A stretch of DNA of 64,000 nt, taken from NCBI GenBank assembly GCA_963700195.1, contig CAVOWQ010000010.1, positions 186,001-250,000 of the forward strand, read 5' to 3'. The translations under genes and the position numbers were made by a program. Below are positions 17,327-27,989 of this stretch, piece after piece (position 1 is the stretch's first letter; the number at the start of each line of letters is the position of its first letter). Origin of the DNA: AP-15 sp963700195. GTDB lineage: Bacteria > Pseudomonadota > Alphaproteobacteria > ATCC43930 > CGMCC-115725. The notes beneath the pieces were generated by a model. That model saw nothing but the letters and a program-made list of their open reading frames with translations. It did not search any database and had not been told where the DNA came from.

Positions 17327-20300
17327 ATGCCTACGGAGAGTAACGACGTGGAACGAACCTTTCCCGTCGCCCTAGTCGGGTTGGCATGTCGGTTCCCGGG
17401 TGCTGCTGACCTCGAGGAATTCTGGTCGCTGCTCAAAGCGGGGAGGGACGCCGTCGGCGAGATACCCGATGACCGCTGGGACGTCGACGCGTACTTCCAT
17501 CCCGACCCGGCCAAGCCCGGTATGATGTATACGCGCGCGGGCGGGTTTATCGCGGAGATTGACAAGTTCGACGCCGGATTTTTTGCCATCTCACCGCGCG
17601 AAGCACGGCGAATCGACCCGCAGCAACGCCTCCTCTTGGAGCTGACCTGGGAAGCGCTGGAGAGCGGGGGCATCATTCCGGAGCGACTCGCCGGATCGCA
17701 GACCGGCGTTTTTGTCGGGATCTCGCTGTCCGATTACGCCGCTATGCAGCGTGACGAGCCGAACCAGGTCGACCCCTACGTTATGTCCGGCAGCGCGATC
17801 AGCAATGCGGCGAACAGGATCTCCTACGTCTTCGATTTGCACGGTCCGAGCTTTGCAGTCGACACCGCCTGCTCATCGTCGCTGGTTGCGGTGCACGAAG
17901 CCTGTGTCAGCTTGTGGCGGGGCGAGTCGAGCCTGGCGATCGCGGCCGGGGTGAACGCGCTGTTGTCGCCGTCGGCGGGCGTCGGTTTCTCAAAGGCTCG
18001 CATGCTGTCGCCGACCGGCCGATGCCGCCCCTTCGATGCGGCCGGCGACGGTTATGTCCGGTCCGAAGGCGGCGCGGTCGTCATCCTACAACCGCTCGCT
18101 CAGGCGCTCGCCGAGAACAATCCGGTGCACGCCGTCATCGTCGGTTCGGGCGTCAATTCTGACGGCCGCACCAAAGGCTTGGCAATGCCAAATCAAGCGG
18201 CGCAGGAGGCGTTGCTGCGGCGAGTGTACCGGCAGGCCGAAATCGACCCGGGCGAGATCACCTACGTCGAGGCTCACGGGACCGGAACGAGCGTCGGCGA
18301 CCCGATCGAATGTGCTGCATTGGGAAATGTGCTCGGCGTTTCGCGGCCACCCGGCGATCGCTGCCGGATCGGTTCCGTCAAGAGCAATATTGGTCATCTC
18401 GAACCGGCCTCAGGGATTGCCGGGCTGCTCAAGGCCGTCCTGGCGCTTCGTCACCGTGCGATCCCACGCACGCTACATTTCACGAACCCCAATCCGGAGA
18501 TCCCGTTCGAGGAGCTCAATCTCTCAGTCGTTTCGGAATACATGGAACTGCCGCCGGGCCGCCTGACGATGGGTGTCAACTCGTTCGGGTTCGGGGGCAC
18601 CAACGCCCATGTCATCCTTCGCAATCCGGAGCTCTGCAACTCCACCCCGGGGCATCGGGGTGCGGCGACCGAAAGCCGGGAGATCCGGCCGCTGCTGGTC
18701 TCGGCGCATGATGTGGAAGCCCTCAAGAGCCTGGCGCTGCGCTACGCCGAACTGCTGCGCTCGCCGACGGCGCCTCCCTTACCGGCTTTGTGTCGCAGCG
18801 CCGCCACCCGGCGGGCCCATCACCAGCATCGGCTCGCCGCCTTCGGCCGCACCCACGAGGAACTCGCCGCCCGGCTCGAGGCATATGCCGCCGACGATTC
18901 GCCTTCGCTACTCGCCCAAGGGCATGTTCGCACGCCACCCGTTCGGTTAGCGCTGGTTTTTTCGGGTAACGGCTCGCAATGGCGCGGCATGGGCCGGGAC
19001 TTGCTCACCGATGCTTTTCTTGCTGCGTCCATCGAGCGGGTCGATGCCGCACTCCGCCCGCTCGTCGGATGGTCGATAACGGCTGTTCTTCAATCGGCGG
19101 AACCGGCAAACCTCTTCGATCGAACCGAGATTGCGCAACCGGCCCTCTTTGCGGTGCAGGTAGCGATACTCGAATGGCTGCAGGCACACGGGATCGAAGC
19201 CGATGCCGTGCTCGGCCACAGCGTCGGAGAAGTGGCGGCGGCTTACGCGGCGGGCATTCTGCCGCTCGCCGAAGCGTGCCGGGTCATCGCCGAGCGCAGC
19301 AGGGCGCAGGGGCGCACCGCCGGGACCGGTCGGATGGCCGCCGTTGGACTGTCGCCCGAGGATGCCGCGTCAGCCATTGCCCCTTATGGCGAGGCGCTGA
19401 CGATCGCCGCGGTCAACAGCCCCAATTCGGTGACTATTGCCGGTGACGCGGCCGCGATCGGCGCTCTCGGTGCCGAACTCGAGCCGAACCAGATCTTCTT
19501 TCGCCCCCTCGACCTCGATTATGCCTTCCACAGCCGCTGCATGGACCCGATCCGCGAGCACCTTTTGGACCGGCTTGACGGGCTGGCGCCGCAAGAGGGC
19601 CGGCTGCGCTTCGTCTCTACGGTTACCGGCGCGACGATCGAGGGGCGCCGGCTCGACGCGGCATATTGGTGGGACAATATCCGCAAACCTGTTCAGTTTG
19701 CGCCAGCGATCGAGTCGCTGGAGGCCGAGGGCTTCAATGTCTTTCTCGAAATCGGCTCGCACCCCATACTCGACTTTTATCTCCGCGAATGCCTGAAGGC
19801 TGCCGACGGACAGGCGATTTCGATACCTACTCTGCGACGCCACGAGGCCGAGCGCGATGCGTTGTGGCTGGCGCTCGGGCGCTGCTATGCCGCCGGTGTC
19901 GCAATTGACTACGATGCTCTCGACCTTGGCGAGGGTGCGTTCGTGCCGCTGCCTGCCTACCCCTGGCAGCGCGAGCGCTACTGGTTTTCCGAGGATGAGG
20001 GTGAACTCGGAGCACCGCTGAGCCGGCGCAAACACCCGCTATTGGGGAAGCGTTTGGCTACCACCGACGGGGCCTGGAAGAACCGTCTCGATCCGGCCCG
20101 GCTTTCGTGGCTTGCCGATCACGTCGTTCAAGACAGCATGGTCTTGCCGGGGACAGCATCTATCGAGATGGCGGTCTCGGCGGTTTTGTCGACCCACGCT
20201 TGTAATGGAGCCGAGATCGAAGCCTTCGAGATCACCCGCCCGGTCTTGATTGCCGCCGGCGCCATGCCCTTGGTCGAGGTGGGACTGTCCATCGATGATG

Positions 20301-23300
20301 GCGCCTTTCGTTTGCGGAGCGGCGACATGTCGGCAACCACGTTGCCCCCTGTCACGGTCGCCCGTGCAGTACCTCTGGCGAGCGGCGCATCGGAACGGAT
20401 GGCCTCGGTCGAGGCGATCCAGGGGCGAATGGGAAAGCGAGTCGATGGCGCTGCGCTCTATCGTCGATTTGCTGCCCACGGCCTGATCTACGGACCTGCC
20501 TTCCAGGGCGTCGCCGAAGTATGGGCCGGCAAGAATGAGGCGCTCGGACGCATCGTCGCGCCCGCGGCGATAGCGAGCGAACTCGGTGAGTATCGCATTC
20601 ACCCGGCCTTGCTCGATGCCTGCCTACAGACCACCCTGGCGGCCATTCCCGAAGAGCTCGACGAGGAGGGTCAGGTCGTCTTTGTCCCGAGCAAGGCGGA
20701 GCGGATCCGTTTCTATGGTGGCGGCGAACGGATCGCCTGGTGCCATATGACCCTGGTTCAGTCCGCGGCGCGTTCGATCGTCGGCCATTTCTTGGTGCTT
20801 GCCGCCAATGGGGAAACGATCGCCGAGATCGACGGCCTGCGCCTGCGTCGTATCGATCTGGGTGGTTCGAGTGAAATCCCGGCCTACCAGTGGCGCTATC
20901 AATTGCGGCCTTCGGCGCTCGACGCTGATCGTGCCGAGGACTTGCCCGGGCCAGCGACACTAGCGACGCCTTTTGCGGCGACAAGCGGTGCGCCCGAGCG
21001 CGACGAAGAAACCCGCGTGTTCCTCGATCGCGTTGCTGCAGCCTATGCCGCAGAGGCGTTGACGAGCGCTTTCGGCCGCCCGCGGTTTGTTGTTTCGCAG
21101 CTCATCGCCGAGCAGCGTATCGCGCCCCAACAAGAGCATTACCTCGAGAAGGTCCTTGCATTCGCCCATCGGGCGGGGGTGGCGGAGCGCGACCAGGCCG
21201 AGTGGCACCTCGCCGATATTGGTTCTATGGCGGCACCGGAATGTCTCTGGCGCCAGGCGATCGCCCGCTGTCCCGCTCACCTCGCGAGCTTGCAGCTGAT
21301 CGCGCGATACGGTGCGGCGCTTCCTGGCATCCTGCGGTCAGAGATCGATCCGGTCGAGTTGATTTCTGCCGAGCGAGGCTTCGACGCGGTCGAACAGCTC
21401 TATGATTCCGACCCGCTGTTCCGCAGGGCGAACGATCTGGCGGCCGGGGTGGTGCGACGGCTGTGCCAGATGATTCCGAGCTCCCGCCCGCTGAGTATTC
21501 TTGAGGTCGGGGGTGGAACGGGTGGGCTCACCGCGGCGCTGCTCGCCGCGCTGCCCGCCGATCGCGTCGAGTACGTCTTTACCGATCCGAGCGAGGCGGC
21601 GGTCGCGCGGGCGGAAGCCCGTTTTGCAGCCCTGGCCCGTCTTCGTTGTGCGGTACTCGATCTCGGCAAGGAGATTGCCGAACAGGGTTTCGCCGTCGAG
21701 CGGCACGATCTGATCATCGCCGGGATGGCGCCCGCCGCGCGGCCGGATCTTGACCGGGATCTCACCGCCATTCGCATGTTGCTCAAACCAGGCGGGCTCC
21801 TTCTGCTGATGGTCCCGAAGGAGCGCGGTTTTTTGGATCTCGTTCTCGGGGTGCCCGCCGATCACCTAGGCGAGAGCGACTGGGAGAGGGCCGTCCTCGA
21901 GGCCCGCTTTGAGGAGGTGCTTCCGCTCGGCTATGACGACCCGATCGCCGCCCGGGCCGTGCTGATCGGGCGCAAGCCATCGGCGGCGGCGCGCTCGCCG
22001 ATACGCCGCGAGATCAATTCGGCGACCTGGCTGATAATCGCCGATGACATTGCCGTCGATCCCACGGCGACGGTGATCCGCGCGCTCGATCAACTGGGGC
22101 AGCGCGTCGTGATCGCCGGGCCCGGTCATTCTTTCGGTCGTCTTGGCCTCGACCGGTTCGATGTTCCGTCCGGGGACTTGGACGCCTATGCGCGGCTTTT
22201 CCACATCCTCGCAGCAGACGGGGTCAGCCCGCTTCATATTCTGCACCTGCGAGGACCCGCTGAAGCAACGCCGGCGGACCCGCTGGCGGCGCAGTGGCAC
22301 GGCAGTTTCGACCTGCTGGTCGCCGTGCAGACGCTAATCGCAGCGGGGCTGGCGGGGTCCGCGCGTTTGACGGTCGTCACGTCGGGTGCGATGCCGACGC
22401 CGGACCGGTCGGCCGGTTGTGTACGCCCTTGGCAAGCTCCGCTTTGGGGCCTCACCCGTACGATCGTCAACGAACGGGCCGATATCTCTTGCCGGCTGAT
22501 CGATCTCGATCCCAAGGCGACACCCGCCGCGGCGGGTGAGGCACTGGTCGAAGAGTTGCTCCGTCGCGACGACGAGGACGAGGTCGTGTTGCGCGGTCGG
22601 GGGCGCCATGTGCCGCGTTTGACGCGGGGAATGGCGGAGCCTGCGTCGCGCGAGGCCAACGGCGAAACCGGGTTCAGACTTACCTTCGCGCAGGGAGAAG
22701 CGTCGGACGGTGTGGTCCTGCAGGGGATCGCGAACCCAAAGCCCGCTGCCGGAGAGGTCACCGCTAACGTCAAGGCGACGGGTCTGAACTTCCGGGACGT
22801 CCTGCAGCGGATCGCGCTGCTGCCGGAGGAAGCGTTCGAGGGTGGGTTCGCGGGTGCGACTTTGGGGATGGAATTCGCGGGCGAAATCATTGCGATTGGT
22901 GACGGCGTCGATCACCTTCGTCCGGGGGACGCGGTGTTCGGCATCGCCCGAGATGCGTTCTCGTCCCATCTCGCGGCGCCCGCCCACGGCCTGTTCAAAA
23001 AACCGTCGTCCATGAGCTTCGAGGAAGCTGCGACGCTCCCGGTCGCCGCCACGACAGTCTATTACTCGCTGCACCACCTCGCCCGGTTGCAGAAGGGCGA
23101 GCGAATTCTAATTCATGGAGCCGCTGGGGGCGTCGGACTGGCCGCTGTGCAATATGCCCTGTGGGTCGGTGCCGAGATTTTCGCTTCCGCCGGGTCGGTC
23201 GAGAAACGCGAGTTCCTCCGCAGGATCGGGGCGCACCACGTCGTCGACTCTCGCTCGCTCGCCTTCGCGGACGACATTCGCGAAATTACACACGGCGAGG

Positions 23301-24934
23301 GTATCGACGTTGTGTTGAATTCGGTGGCAGGGGACGCCATCCACAAAGGCCTTTCGATCCTCAGGCCGTATGGGCGCTTTGTGGAGCTCGGGAAGCGCGA
23401 CTTCTACGCCAACAGCAAACTCGGGCTGCAGCCTTTCTGCAACAACATCCAGTTTTTCGGGGTCGATCTCGATCGGCTGCTGGTCGATCGCCCCGCTCTC
23501 TCCAAACAGCTTTTCGCCGAGCTAGCACCGCTTCTCGATCAATGCGTTTTTGTCCCGCTGCCGCACCGGGTCTTTCCCGTCGCGCGAGCCGTTGAAGCGT
23601 TCCGCTGCATGCAGCACTCGCGTCATATCGGGAAGATTGTTCTGTCGATGAGCGGCGTCGATCGTCCGGCGATCGCCCCGGGCCGCCGCGAAACCGGGCT
23701 GGAACTGTTACCGGAGGCCAGCTATCTCATCACCGGGGGCCGCGGTGGGTTCGGTCTTGCAACCGCCGAGTGGCTTGTCCGGAAGGGTGCCCGCCATCTC
23801 GCGTTGATCGGGCGCAGCGAGACCACCCCGCCCGATGCGGCCGCGGCACTCGAGCGCTTGCGGCAAGGCGGCGCCGCCGTTCACGAATTTGCCGTCGATG
23901 TCGCCAATGCGAAAGAAGTTGCCGACCTGCTGCGTCGCATGCAGCGCGAAATGCCGCCATTGCGCGGTGTCATACATTGCGCGGCCGTGATCCAGGATTC
24001 TAGCCTGGTTAATATGACGGAGGAGGACTTCCACGACGTCTTGCGACCGAAAATCGCCGGGGCATGGAACCTGCACCATCACACGCTCGACCGGGAGCTG
24101 GATTTTTTCATCATGTACTCGTCGGCGACGGCCCTGTTCGGCAACGAGGGACAGGCGAACTACGTCGCGGCCAACGCGTATCTGGAAGCTCTGGCCGACT
24201 ATCGGCGCGGGCTCGGCCTGCCGGCGCTGGCGGTCGCCTGGGGAGCGATCGGGGATGTCGGGCACCTGGCGCGCAACGCGGCCGTGGCCCGCCTGCTTGC
24301 TGAGCGGCTCGGCGTAAAACTTCTCGCTCCAGCGCGTGCGCTCGACCGAATGGAGCAGGCAATTCGCTCCAGGGCGCCGCAGGTTGCGTTGGCTGAAATG
24401 AGCTGGTCGCGGCTCGCGATTTTGCCGGGTGTCGCCAAGGCACCGAAATTCGCCTTGGTGCGAGAGTTCTTGAACAACTCGGCGGGTGAGGGGACCGGCG
24501 GGAATATAGAGGAGTTCCGCGCGCACCTTGCTGAGCTCCCGCACGCTGAGGCAATTTCTACCGCCGAGCAGCTGCTGACCAAGCACATCGCCGGTATCGT
24601 AGGGATGGCGCCGACGAAGCTGGCGGTTGACAAGTCACTGCTGGATCTGGGCATGGACTCGTTGATGCTGGTGGAGCTGCAACTGGGTTTGGAGAAGCAG
24701 TTCGGGATCGTCATTCCGACGCTGGAGCTGATGGACGCAACGACTGTGGCGAAGCTCGCGCGGCGCATCATCGATCACTCGGGAATCGGGCCCGCAATCG
24801 CCACGACCCCAACGGCGGCCCATTCCGTCACCGATCGGGACCAAATGGAACCATCGGTCGAGCCTGAGTTCGTCGCTGCACTGGGACGGCTCCTGGAAGA
24901 TGATCTTGATAGAGCAAAGGAACGCGCCCTTTGA
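17327..24934 (+). CDS. Highly reducing type I polyketide synthase, KS-AT-DH-MT-ER-KR-ACP
   Basis: One 2535-residue module that extends an acyl chain and can fully reduce and methylate it. KS (about 10-430) has Cys182 in 'DTACSSSL', His317 in 'EAHGTGTS' and His357 in 'SNIGHLEP'. AT (about 545-840) has Ser632 in 'GHSVGE' and 'YAFHS'. DH (about 900-1190) has His932 and Asp1097 ('HPALLDACLQ'), but the first motif reads HVVQDSMVLP, with Asp where Gly is usual. A methyltransferase-like region has 'EVGGGTGG' at 1393. ER has 'GAAGGVG' near 1931. KR has 'TGGRGGFG' at 2136 plus Ser2266 and Tyr2279. ACP carries Ser2445 in 'LGMDSLM'. There is no thioesterase. The stop overlaps the TTG of the oxoamine synthase gene, which suggests release of the chain by decarboxylative condensation with an amino acid, as in fumonisin-type pathways. 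ATG 17327 is preferred; GTG 17348 is an alternative. Confidence 0.95.
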   Translation: MPTESNDVERTFPVALVGLACRFPGAADLEEFWSLLKAGRDAVGEIPDDRWDVDAYFHPDPAKPGMMYTRAGGFIAEIDKFDAGFFAISPREARRIDPQQRLLLELTWEALESGGIIPERLAGSQTGVFVGISLSDYAAMQRDEPNQVDPYVMSGSAISNAANRISYVFDLHGPSFAVDTACSSSLVAVHEACVSLWRGESSLAIAAGVNALLSPSAGVGFSKARMLSPTGRCRPFDAAGDGYVRSEGGAVVILQPLAQALAENNPVHAVIVGSGVNSDGRTKGLAMPNQAAQEALLRRVYRQAEIDPGEITYVEAHGTGTSVGDPIECAALGNVLGVSRPPGDRCRIGSVKSNIGHLEPASGIAGLLKAVLALRHRAIPRTLHFTNPNPEIPFEELNLSVVSEYMELPPGRLTMGVNSFGFGGTNAHVILRNPELCNSTPGHRGAATESREIRPLLVSAHDVEALKSLALRYAELLRSPTAPPLPALCRSAATRRAHHQHRLAAFGRTHEELAARLEAYAADDSPSLLAQGHVRTPPVRLALVFSGNGSQWRGMGRDLLTDAFLAASIERVDAALRPLVGWSITAVLQSAEPANLFDRTEIAQPALFAVQVAILEWLQAHGIEADAVLGHSVGEVAAAYAAGILPLAEACRVIAERSRAQGRTAGTGRMAAVGLSPEDAASAIAPYGEALTIAAVNSPNSVTIAGDAAAIGALGAELEPNQIFFRPLDLDYAFHSRCMDPIREHLLDRLDGLAPQEGRLRFVSTVTGATIEGRRLDAAYWWDNIRKPVQFAPAIESLEAEGFNVFLEIGSHPILDFYLRECLKAADGQAISIPTLRRHEAERDALWLALGRCYAAGVAIDYDALDLGEGAFVPLPAYPWQRERYWFSEDEGELGAPLSRRKHPLLGKRLATTDGAWKNRLDPARLSWLADHVVQDSMVLPGTASIEMAVSAVLSTHACNGAEIEAFEITRPVLIAAGAMPLVEVGLSIDDGAFRLRSGDMSATTLPPVTVARAVPLASGASERMASVEAIQGRMGKRVDGAALYRRFAAHGLIYGPAFQGVAEVWAGKNEALGRIVAPAAIASELGEYRIHPALLDACLQTTLAAIPEELDEEGQVVFVPSKAERIRFYGGGERIAWCHMTLVQSAARSIVGHFLVLAANGETIAEIDGLRLRRIDLGGSSEIPAYQWRYQLRPSALDADRAEDLPGPATLATPFAATSGAPERDEETRVFLDRVAAAYAAEALTSAFGRPRFVVSQLIAEQRIAPQQEHYLEKVLAFAHRAGVAERDQAEWHLADIGSMAAPECLWRQAIARCPAHLASLQLIARYGAALPGILRSEIDPVELISAERGFDAVEQLYDSDPLFRRANDLAAGVVRRLCQMIPSSRPLSILEVGGGTGGLTAALLAALPADRVEYVFTDPSEAAVARAEARFAALARLRCAVLDLGKEIAEQGFAVERHDLIIAGMAPAARPDLDRDLTAIRMLLKPGGLLLLMVPKERGFLDLVLGVPADHLGESDWERAVLEARFEEVLPLGYDDPIAARAVLIGRKPSAAARSPIRREINSATWLIIADDIAVDPTATVIRALDQLGQRVVIAGPGHSFGRLGLDRFDVPSGDLDAYARLFHILAADGVSPLHILHLRGPAEATPADPLAAQWHGSFDLLVAVQTLIAAGLAGSARLTVVTSGAMPTPDRSAGCVRPWQAPLWGLTRTIVNERADISCRLIDLDPKATPAAAGEALVEELLRRDDEDEVVLRGRGRHVPRLTRGMAEPASREANGETGFRLTFAQGEASDGVVLQGIANPKPAAGEVTANVKATGLNFRDVLQRIALLPEEAFEGGFAGATLGMEFAGEIIAIGDGVDHLRPGDAVFGIARDAFSSHLAAPAHGLFKKPSSMSFEEAATLPVAATTVYYSLHHLARLQKGERILIHGAAGGVGLAAVQYALWVGAEIFASAGSVEKREFLRRIGAHHVVDSRSLAFADDIREITHGEGIDVVLNSVAGDAIHKGLSILRPYGRFVELGKRDFYANSKLGLQPFCNNIQFFGVDLDRLLVDRPALSKQLFAELAPLLDQCVFVPLPHRVFPVARAVEAFRCMQHSRHIGKIVLSMSGVDRPAIAPGRRETGLELLPEASYLITGGRGGFGLATAEWLVRKGARHLALIGRSETTPPDAAAALERLRQGGAAVHEFAVDVANAKEVADLLRRMQREMPPLRGVIHCAAVIQDSSLVNMTEEDFHDVLRPKIAGAWNLHHHTLDRELDFFIMYSSATALFGNEGQANYVAANAYLEALADYRRGLGLPALAVAWGAIGDVGHLARNAAVARLLAERLGVKLLAPARALDRMEQAIRSRAPQVALAEMSWSRLAILPGVAKAPKFALVREFLNNSAGEGTGGNIEEFRAHLAELPHAEAISTAEQLLTKHIAGIVGMAPTKLAVDKSLLDLGMDSLMLVELQLGLEKQFGIVIPTLELMDATTVAKLARRIIDHSGIGPAIATTPTAAHSVTDRDQMEPSVEPEFVAALGRLLEDDLDRAKERAL

Positions 24935-26298
24935 CCAAAGCTGCAACGGCACTGCTCAAATATTCTTCGTCCGACCAAAAGCGCGAGCTGGCCAATCGCA
25001 TGATGCGCCAGCGTGTCGCCCGCGCGCCTCTTGAACCAATTTCAGACCCGACCGCCCTGGAGGACGTTGCAATTCCCGAATCGCATTACCGCCTCGATCA
25101 GCATCCGGCTTATCTGAACCTGCTGGCGCGCATGGCCGAGCTCGAGCCGCCCGACATCGGCGGGGTTCCCTATTTCCGCTTTCACCAGGGCCTGGTGCGA
25201 GATACCACCCGGATCGGCGACCGCGAGTACATCAGCTTCTCCAACTACAATTACCTGGGGCTCTCCGGCCATCCTGCCCTGAAGAGGGCGGTTGCCGAGG
25301 CCCTCGATCGTTACGGCACATCGGTGTCGGCCAGCCGCATCGTCGGCGGCGAACGACCCATCCATATCGAACTCGAAGGCGCGCTCGCCGAGCTTCTCGA
25401 CACCGAGGCCTGTCTCGCCTTTGTCAGCGGGCACGGGACCAACGTCACGACGATCGCGCATCTCTTCGGGCCGAAGGATCTGATCCTGCACGACAAGCTG
25501 GTGCACAACAGCATTCAAATGGGCGCCCTGCTCTCCGGCGCTCGCCGCATCGCCTTTCGGCACAACGACTGGCAGATGCTCGACGATTTGCTGCAACGTC
25601 ATCGCCGCCATTACGAGCGTGTGGTGGTGATCCTCGAAGGTGTCTACAGCATGGACGGGGATTTCCCCGACCTGCCGCGCTTCGTCGAGCTGCGCGAACG
25701 CCACAAGGTCTTTCTGATGATCGACGAGGCGCACTCGCTCGGGGTATTGGGGGAAAGAGGACGCGGCATCCGCGAGCATTTCGGGCTTTCCGGCGATGAT
25801 GTCGATATCTGGATGGGCACGCTCAGCAAGGCGCTCGCCAGTTGCGGCGGATATATCGCCGGCTCCCGCGCGCTGATTCTAAATCTCAAATTCAACTCCC
25901 CCGGTTTCGTCTTCAGCGTCGGCCTTTCGCCGGCCAATGCGGCGGCCGCGCTAGCGGCGCTCCAGGTGATGGCGGCCGAGCCCGAACGGGTCGCCGAATT
26001 GCGCCAGCGCGCTGGGCTGTTCTTGGCACTGGCACGCGAAAGGCAGCTGCCGACCGGCTCCAGCAAGGGTGTGTCGGTCGTGCCGCTGATCGTCGGCGAT
26101 ACGAAACGGTGTGTTGCTTTGACCAACTCCCTCTTAAGACGTGGGATCGACGTGCAGCCGATCCTCTATCCGGGGGTGAGGGAGCGCGCGGTGCGGTTGC
26201 GATTTTTCATCAACGGTACCCACACCGAAGACCAGATCCGGTGGACGATGGGCATCGTCGATGAAGAGTGGCGCCGGTTTGGCGGCCATCCCGGGTGA
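24931..26298 (+). CDS. Alpha-oxoamine synthase (SPT/KBL/AONS-type PLP enzyme) coupled to the PKS
   Basis: A 455-residue PLP enzyme starting at TTG 24931, which overlaps the PKS stop (TTGA). About 90 N-terminal residues precede the catalytic core 'YISFSNYNYLGLSGHP'. Key residues are Asp265 and His268 in 'DEAHSLGVLG' and the PLP lysine, Lys300, in 'GTLSKALASCGGY'. The family joins an amino acid (Gly, Ala, Ser) to an acyl thioester with loss of CO2, giving an alpha-amino ketone; serine palmitoyltransferase is the sphingolipid member. Coupling to a thioesterase-less PKS means the acyl donor is most likely the polyketide on the PKS ACP. The amino acid used cannot be read directly. An ordinary BioF or KBL role is unlikely because no biotin or threonine genes are nearby. 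Confidence 0.93.
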   Translation: MTKAATALLKYSSSDQKRELANRMMRQRVARAPLEPISDPTALEDVAIPESHYRLDQHPAYLNLLARMAELEPPDIGGVPYFRFHQGLVRDTTRIGDREYISFSNYNYLGLSGHPALKRAVAEALDRYGTSVSASRIVGGERPIHIELEGALAELLDTEACLAFVSGHGTNVTTIAHLFGPKDLILHDKLVHNSIQMGALLSGARRIAFRHNDWQMLDDLLQRHRRHYERVVVILEGVYSMDGDFPDLPRFVELRERHKVFLMIDEAHSLGVLGERGRGIREHFGLSGDDVDIWMGTLSKALASCGGYIAGSRALILNLKFNSPGFVFSVGLSPANAAAALAALQVMAAEPERVAELRQRAGLFLALARERQLPTGSSKGVSVVPLIVGDTKRCVALTNSLLRRGIDVQPILYPGVRERAVRLRFFINGTHTEDQIRWTMGIVDEEWRRFGGHPG

Positions 26299-26339
26299 AC
26301 GGCCGGGCCGTCCGATCTCGGTATTGAAAGGTTTCGGAG

Positions 26340-27967
26340 ATGACGATCGACGCCTGCAAGGTGCTGATGATTTTTCCGCGTTTCAATGCCGATTCGTTTT
26401 GGAATTACCGGGCGACATGCGAATTGACGGGGGCGCGTTATCCGGCGGCGCCGCTTGGCCTGATTACCGTTGCGGCGCTCCTCCCGCCATCCTGGGAGGT
26501 GCGGCTCGTCAATCGCAACACCGAGTCTCTCGCCGAGGCCGATCTTGAATGGGCCGATTTGGTGATGACTGGAGGAATGCTCTTTCAGCAGCCCGATTCC
26601 CTCCGCATCATCGAAATGTGCCGTGCGCGGGGGAAGCCGGTCGTGGTCGGCGGCCCCGATGTTAGCTCGACGCCGGATATCTATAGCAGCGCGAACTTCC
26701 GAGTTCTCGGCGAAGCCGAGGAGATCATGGAGGATTTTCTCGCTGCTTGGCGTAGCGGGGCCGAGCAGGGCGTGTTTCACGCGCCGATGGGGCAGACCGA
26801 CGTCACAAAGAGCCCGACGCCGCGCTTTCGATTTGTTAAAGCTCGAGCATTATCTCCACGTCGGGATCCAGTTCTCGCGCGGTTGCCCGTTCAATTGCGA
26901 GTTCTGCGACATCATCGAGCTATACGGCCGAGTGCCGCGAACCAAGACGAACCAGCAGGTTTTGGCCGAGCTCGACGCGCTTGTACGCGCTCGGTTATCG
27001 CGGCCATGTCGATTTTGTCGACGACAACCTGATCGGCAACAAAAAGGCTCTCAGGAAATTTCTGCCGGATTTACAGAATTGGCAGAACAAGAAGAACTTC
27101 CCGTTTGAGTTTTCGACCGAAGCGTCGATAAATCTGGCCGACGATGCCGAATTGCTCAGCGCCTTGGCAGCAGCGAATTTCTTTGGAATCTTCGTTGGGA
27201 TCGAGAGTCCCGATACCGACACTCTGGTCTCGATGCGAAAGAAGCAGAACACCCGGCGCAACCTGCAGGAGAGCGTTCACAAAATCTACGATGCCGGCAT
27301 TTTCGTATTCGCCGGCTTCATCGTGGGTTTCGACACCGAAAAGGGCAATACCGCCGAGGGGATGATCGAGTGCATCGAGGATACGGCGATCCCGGTGTGC
27401 ACGGTCGGGTTGCTGTACGCACTGCCCACAACGCAATTGGGGCGTCGGCTGTTGCGCGAGGGGCGCCTCTTTCCGGGTTCTGACGCACCCGGCCCGCAGG
27501 ATACGGGCGATCAATGCACGATCGGTCTCAACTTTGAAACAAAACGCCCGCGCCGTGACGTGCTCGCGGATTACCGGGCGGTGCTGCACGCGGTCTATGA
27601 GCCGGCCGCCTATTTCGGCCGCGTGCGCCGTGTCGGCCGCATGCTCAGGTGCGGGAAGCCCAGGTTCCAGGCATCGCTGCCGCAAACGTTGCGCGACCTG
27701 CGCTTGCTGGGACGGCTGATTTGGCGCTTACCTAATGCGGGTCCTGGGACAGCGAGGCAATTCTGGAACAGCGTTCTCGATTGCGCAGTCCACAATCCTC
27801 CGGCCTTGCGGTTTCTAGTGATGATGAGCGCCCTCTATTTGCACCACGGCCCATTCTCACGCCAAGTAGTTGCTCAAATCGATCGGCAGATCGAGCATAT
27901 CGACCTTGGTCTCTGGACCGCCCCGCAAGCGGTGCCAGCCGAGGACAAAGCTCTTTCCGCCGCGTAG
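26340..27967 (+). CDS. Cobalamin-binding radical SAM enzyme (DUF4070-like), two frameshifts
   Basis: Three frames join to 541 residues after removing one T near 26830 (in CTTTCGATTTG) and one T near 26973 (in CGCTTGTACG). Residues 1-150 look like a B12-binding domain ('KVLMIFPRFNADSFW', 'PLGLITVAALLP', 'VVGGPDVSSTPDIY'). The radical SAM core has 'FSRGCPFNCEFCDIIELYGR' for the [4Fe-4S] cluster, then 'VDFVDDNLIGNKKALRKF' and 'GFIVGFDTEKGN'. The C-terminal 150 residues resemble DUF4070. Related enzymes methylate unactivated carbons (for example hopanoid methylases) or rearrange carbon skeletons. It starts 41 bases after the oxoamine synthase gene with AAGGTTTCGGAG upstream, so it is the third gene of the PKS operon and probably modifies the polyketide amine. 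Confidence 0.85.
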
Positions 27968-27989
27968 GTCGCGACGCGGTGTGGCGCCC

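Noticed and set aside
24931..26298. Assignment of the oxoamine synthase as BioF (biotin synthesis)
   Set aside because: No biotin genes are near; the gene overlaps the PKS stop and has a long N-terminal extension, so a PKS-linked role fits better.
26820..26990. Programmed +1 frameshifting in the radical SAM gene
   Set aside because: The same kind of break occurs in 14 other unrelated genes of the window without a shared slippery site, so a sequence-quality cause is far more likely.
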